A stretch of 64,000 bases of DNA from G965216695 sp965216695 (GTDB taxonomy: Bacteria > Pseudomonadota > Gammaproteobacteria > Pseudomonadales > Azotimanducaceae): NCBI GenBank assembly GCA_965216695.1, contig OZ244212.1, forward strand, positions 2,976,001 to 3,040,000, written 5' to 3'. Shown piece after piece: positions 62,967 through 64,000 of the stretch (the first letter of the stretch is position 1; every line of letters begins with the position of its first letter). Made by a program: the position numbers and the translations under genes. The notes below the pieces were generated by a model. It searched no databases and was not told where the DNA came from. It saw only the letters and a program-made list of their open reading frames with translations.

Positions 62967-64000
62967 CTAGCCGGGACAATGGTCCGGGTTGCCGATCGTT
63001 TCCATCATCAGAGTCTTGTAGTCGGCGTTTTGCCGCAACGCATCAAACCCGGTGAATGGGTAGACGCGCACGTAGAAGAATTCCCAGCGATCGCCTAGGG
63101 CCCAGCCGTGACGAAGCCAGCGCACGGCTTCGGAAACATTGCCCAGTGCGGCGTACGCGTGCACGTAGCGCCGCCACGCAGTGTTGCGGGGACCGGGAAT
63201 ACTCCCAGATTCCAGAGCCTGTGCGCCTCGTAACATTGCGCGACCCAAGCGCTCGGCCGGCGGATCGCTCGGGTCGGGTTGCACGAGTTGAAAGTCTGCG
63301 GGCAGCGCATGGAGCGCTTCGTCAATGCGGCCAACGGACTCGAGCACGTGGCTGCGTAGCACTTGAGCGCGATGGTCGTCCGGGGAATCGAGCAGAATCT
63401 GATCCAGACTCGCAAGCGCGTCCGCGTATCTGCGCGCGTACCACAGATACTGTGCGCGCGAGCGGCGCGCGTGCATATTCAGGGGATTGAACTCGAGCTC
63501 TCGGTCGAGCACTGCGAGTGCTTCGTCGAACCTTCCGCAGTGGGCGAGGTAGTCCGCGGCGTAGACGGGCGGCCGCGTTGTATTGCGCAGTGCGCGAGCC
63601 AGGTTGCGCTCGGCAGTCTCGTAGTCGCCGTCGTACTTCGCGAGCTCGGCGTTCAGCAGCAGTGCGAGCGGTTCATCGGGTACGCTGGATAGTGCTTTGG
63701 CTGCGTGATCGCGAATCAGCGCCATGCCGCGTGCGTGGTCGATGGCGAACCAGTTCACGAGACCGCGATATGCGTAGCCTCTGATCGCGTGCGCCCGCGC
63801 AAACGACGGATCAATCTGCAACGCCTGATCCGTATACGCGAGCATCTGTTGAACCCCATCTGCGCGGCCGGTTGCGCCCACCACAAATGCGCGCAGAAGC
63901 GCGAGGCGTGCGCTCTCGGACGCGGTTCCCAGATCCCGGTTGCGGGCATCGGTAAACGTGTGAACGAACTGCGCAACCTGTCTGGCAACGTCGCGCTGGG
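62967..64000 (-). CDS. TPR protein, C-terminal part (cut by window end)
   Basis: The frame stays open from 62967 to the end of the window on the minus strand with no stop, so the N-terminus is missing. Visible repeats include AYTDQALQIDPSFARAHAIRGYAY, NLARALRNTTRPPVYAADYLAHCGRFDEALAVLDRELEFNP and ADALASLDQILLDSPDDHRAQVL (outlined). The C-terminal WEFFYVRVYPFTGFDALRQNADYKTLM is typical of large signalling proteins in which TPRs follow a winged-helix (CadC), cyclase or TIR domain. Which domain leads here cannot be seen. Confidence 0.75.
   Translation of the reverse strand, partial: QRDVARQVAQFVHTFTDARNRDLGTASESARLALLRAFVVGATGRADGVQQMLAYTDQALQIDPSFARAHAIRGYAYRGLVNWFAIDHARGMALIRDHAAKALSSVPDEPLALLLNAELAKYDGDYETAERNLARALRNTTRPPVYAADYLAHCGRFDEALAVLDRELEFNPLNMHARRSRAQYLWYARRYADALASLDQILLDSPDDHRAQVLRSHVLESVGRIDEALHALPADFQLVQPDPSDPPAERLGRAMLRGAQALESGSIPGPRNTAWRRYVHAYAALGNVSEAVRWLRHGWALGDRWEFFYVRVYPFTGFDALRQNADYKTLMMETIGNPDHCPG

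Noticed and set aside
1..64000. CRISPR array, rRNA operon, prophage or integrase
   Set aside because: No regularly spaced repeats, no rRNA sequence and no phage structural or recombinase gene could be found on either strand.

Overview
The window looks like a chromosomal segment of a GC-rich gammaproteobacterium. Three things point there: the gene order mutL-miaA-hfq-hflX-hflK-hflC-(DUF2065)-hisZ-purA followed by tRNA-Leu-rnr-rlmB-rpsF-rpsR-rplI-dnaB, which is conserved in Pseudomonas-like gammaproteobacteria; a tmRNA tag reading ANDENYALAA; and a second conserved run glyA-nrdR-ribD-ribH-nusB-thiL-pgpA. I cannot name the genus from the sequence alone. MutL carries the endonuclease motif, so mismatch repair is probably MutH-independent.

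Layout. 1-9.4 kb: DNA repair, tRNA modification, RNA chaperone, membrane protease regulators, histidine and purine enzymes, mostly one + strand run. 9.4-15.2 kb: a lone pseudopilin, a Trm112-like protein, the zinc-independent GTP cyclohydrolase FolE2, a FabH-like ketoacyl synthase, a cation diffusion facilitator, an MscS channel and a lipoprotein. 15.2-19.6 kb: tRNA-Leu(CAG), RNase R, RlmB and the S6/S18/L9 operon. 19.6-23 kb: a secreted dockerin-like protein and a TIR-TM-TPR protein. 23-29.3 kb: dnaB, radA, nhaA, and an ECF sigma factor with an unusual anti-sigma/bactofilin-like membrane partner. 29.3-37.1 kb: ettA diverging from glyA and the riboflavin/thiamine/phospholipid run, then a retropepsin-like protease. 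37.1-45 kb: nucleotidyltransferase, VOC protein, a second TIR-TM-TPR protein, alpha/beta hydrolase, ispA, xseB, a Sel1-repeat protein, a REP-like palindrome and a small secreted protein. 45.3-45.7 kb: tmRNA with a long terminator.

46-59.9 kb is an AT-richer accessory block directly downstream of tmRNA. It holds a DUF3592-like membrane protein, a TIM-barrel/WaaP-type kinase fusion, a DUF4910 protein, a capsule-type glycosyltransferase and, at its core, a tight seven-gene minus-strand operon: SAM methyltransferase, FAD oxidoreductase, acyl carrier protein, AAC(3)-like acyltransferase, AMP-forming ligase, PLP decarboxylase and a beta-propeller lipoprotein. The ligase and decarboxylase belong to the families known from exosortase A (PEP-CTERM) loci, but no exosortase is visible here. 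I infer a pathway that activates a small carboxylic or amino acid, carries it on the ACP and transfers it to an amine, probably as a decoration of a surface glycan or a small metabolite. This is the best candidate in the window for an undescribed system. 59.9-64 kb returns to GC-rich sequence with an esterase, a sulfotransferase, a membrane protein and the C-terminal part of a TPR protein cut by the window end.
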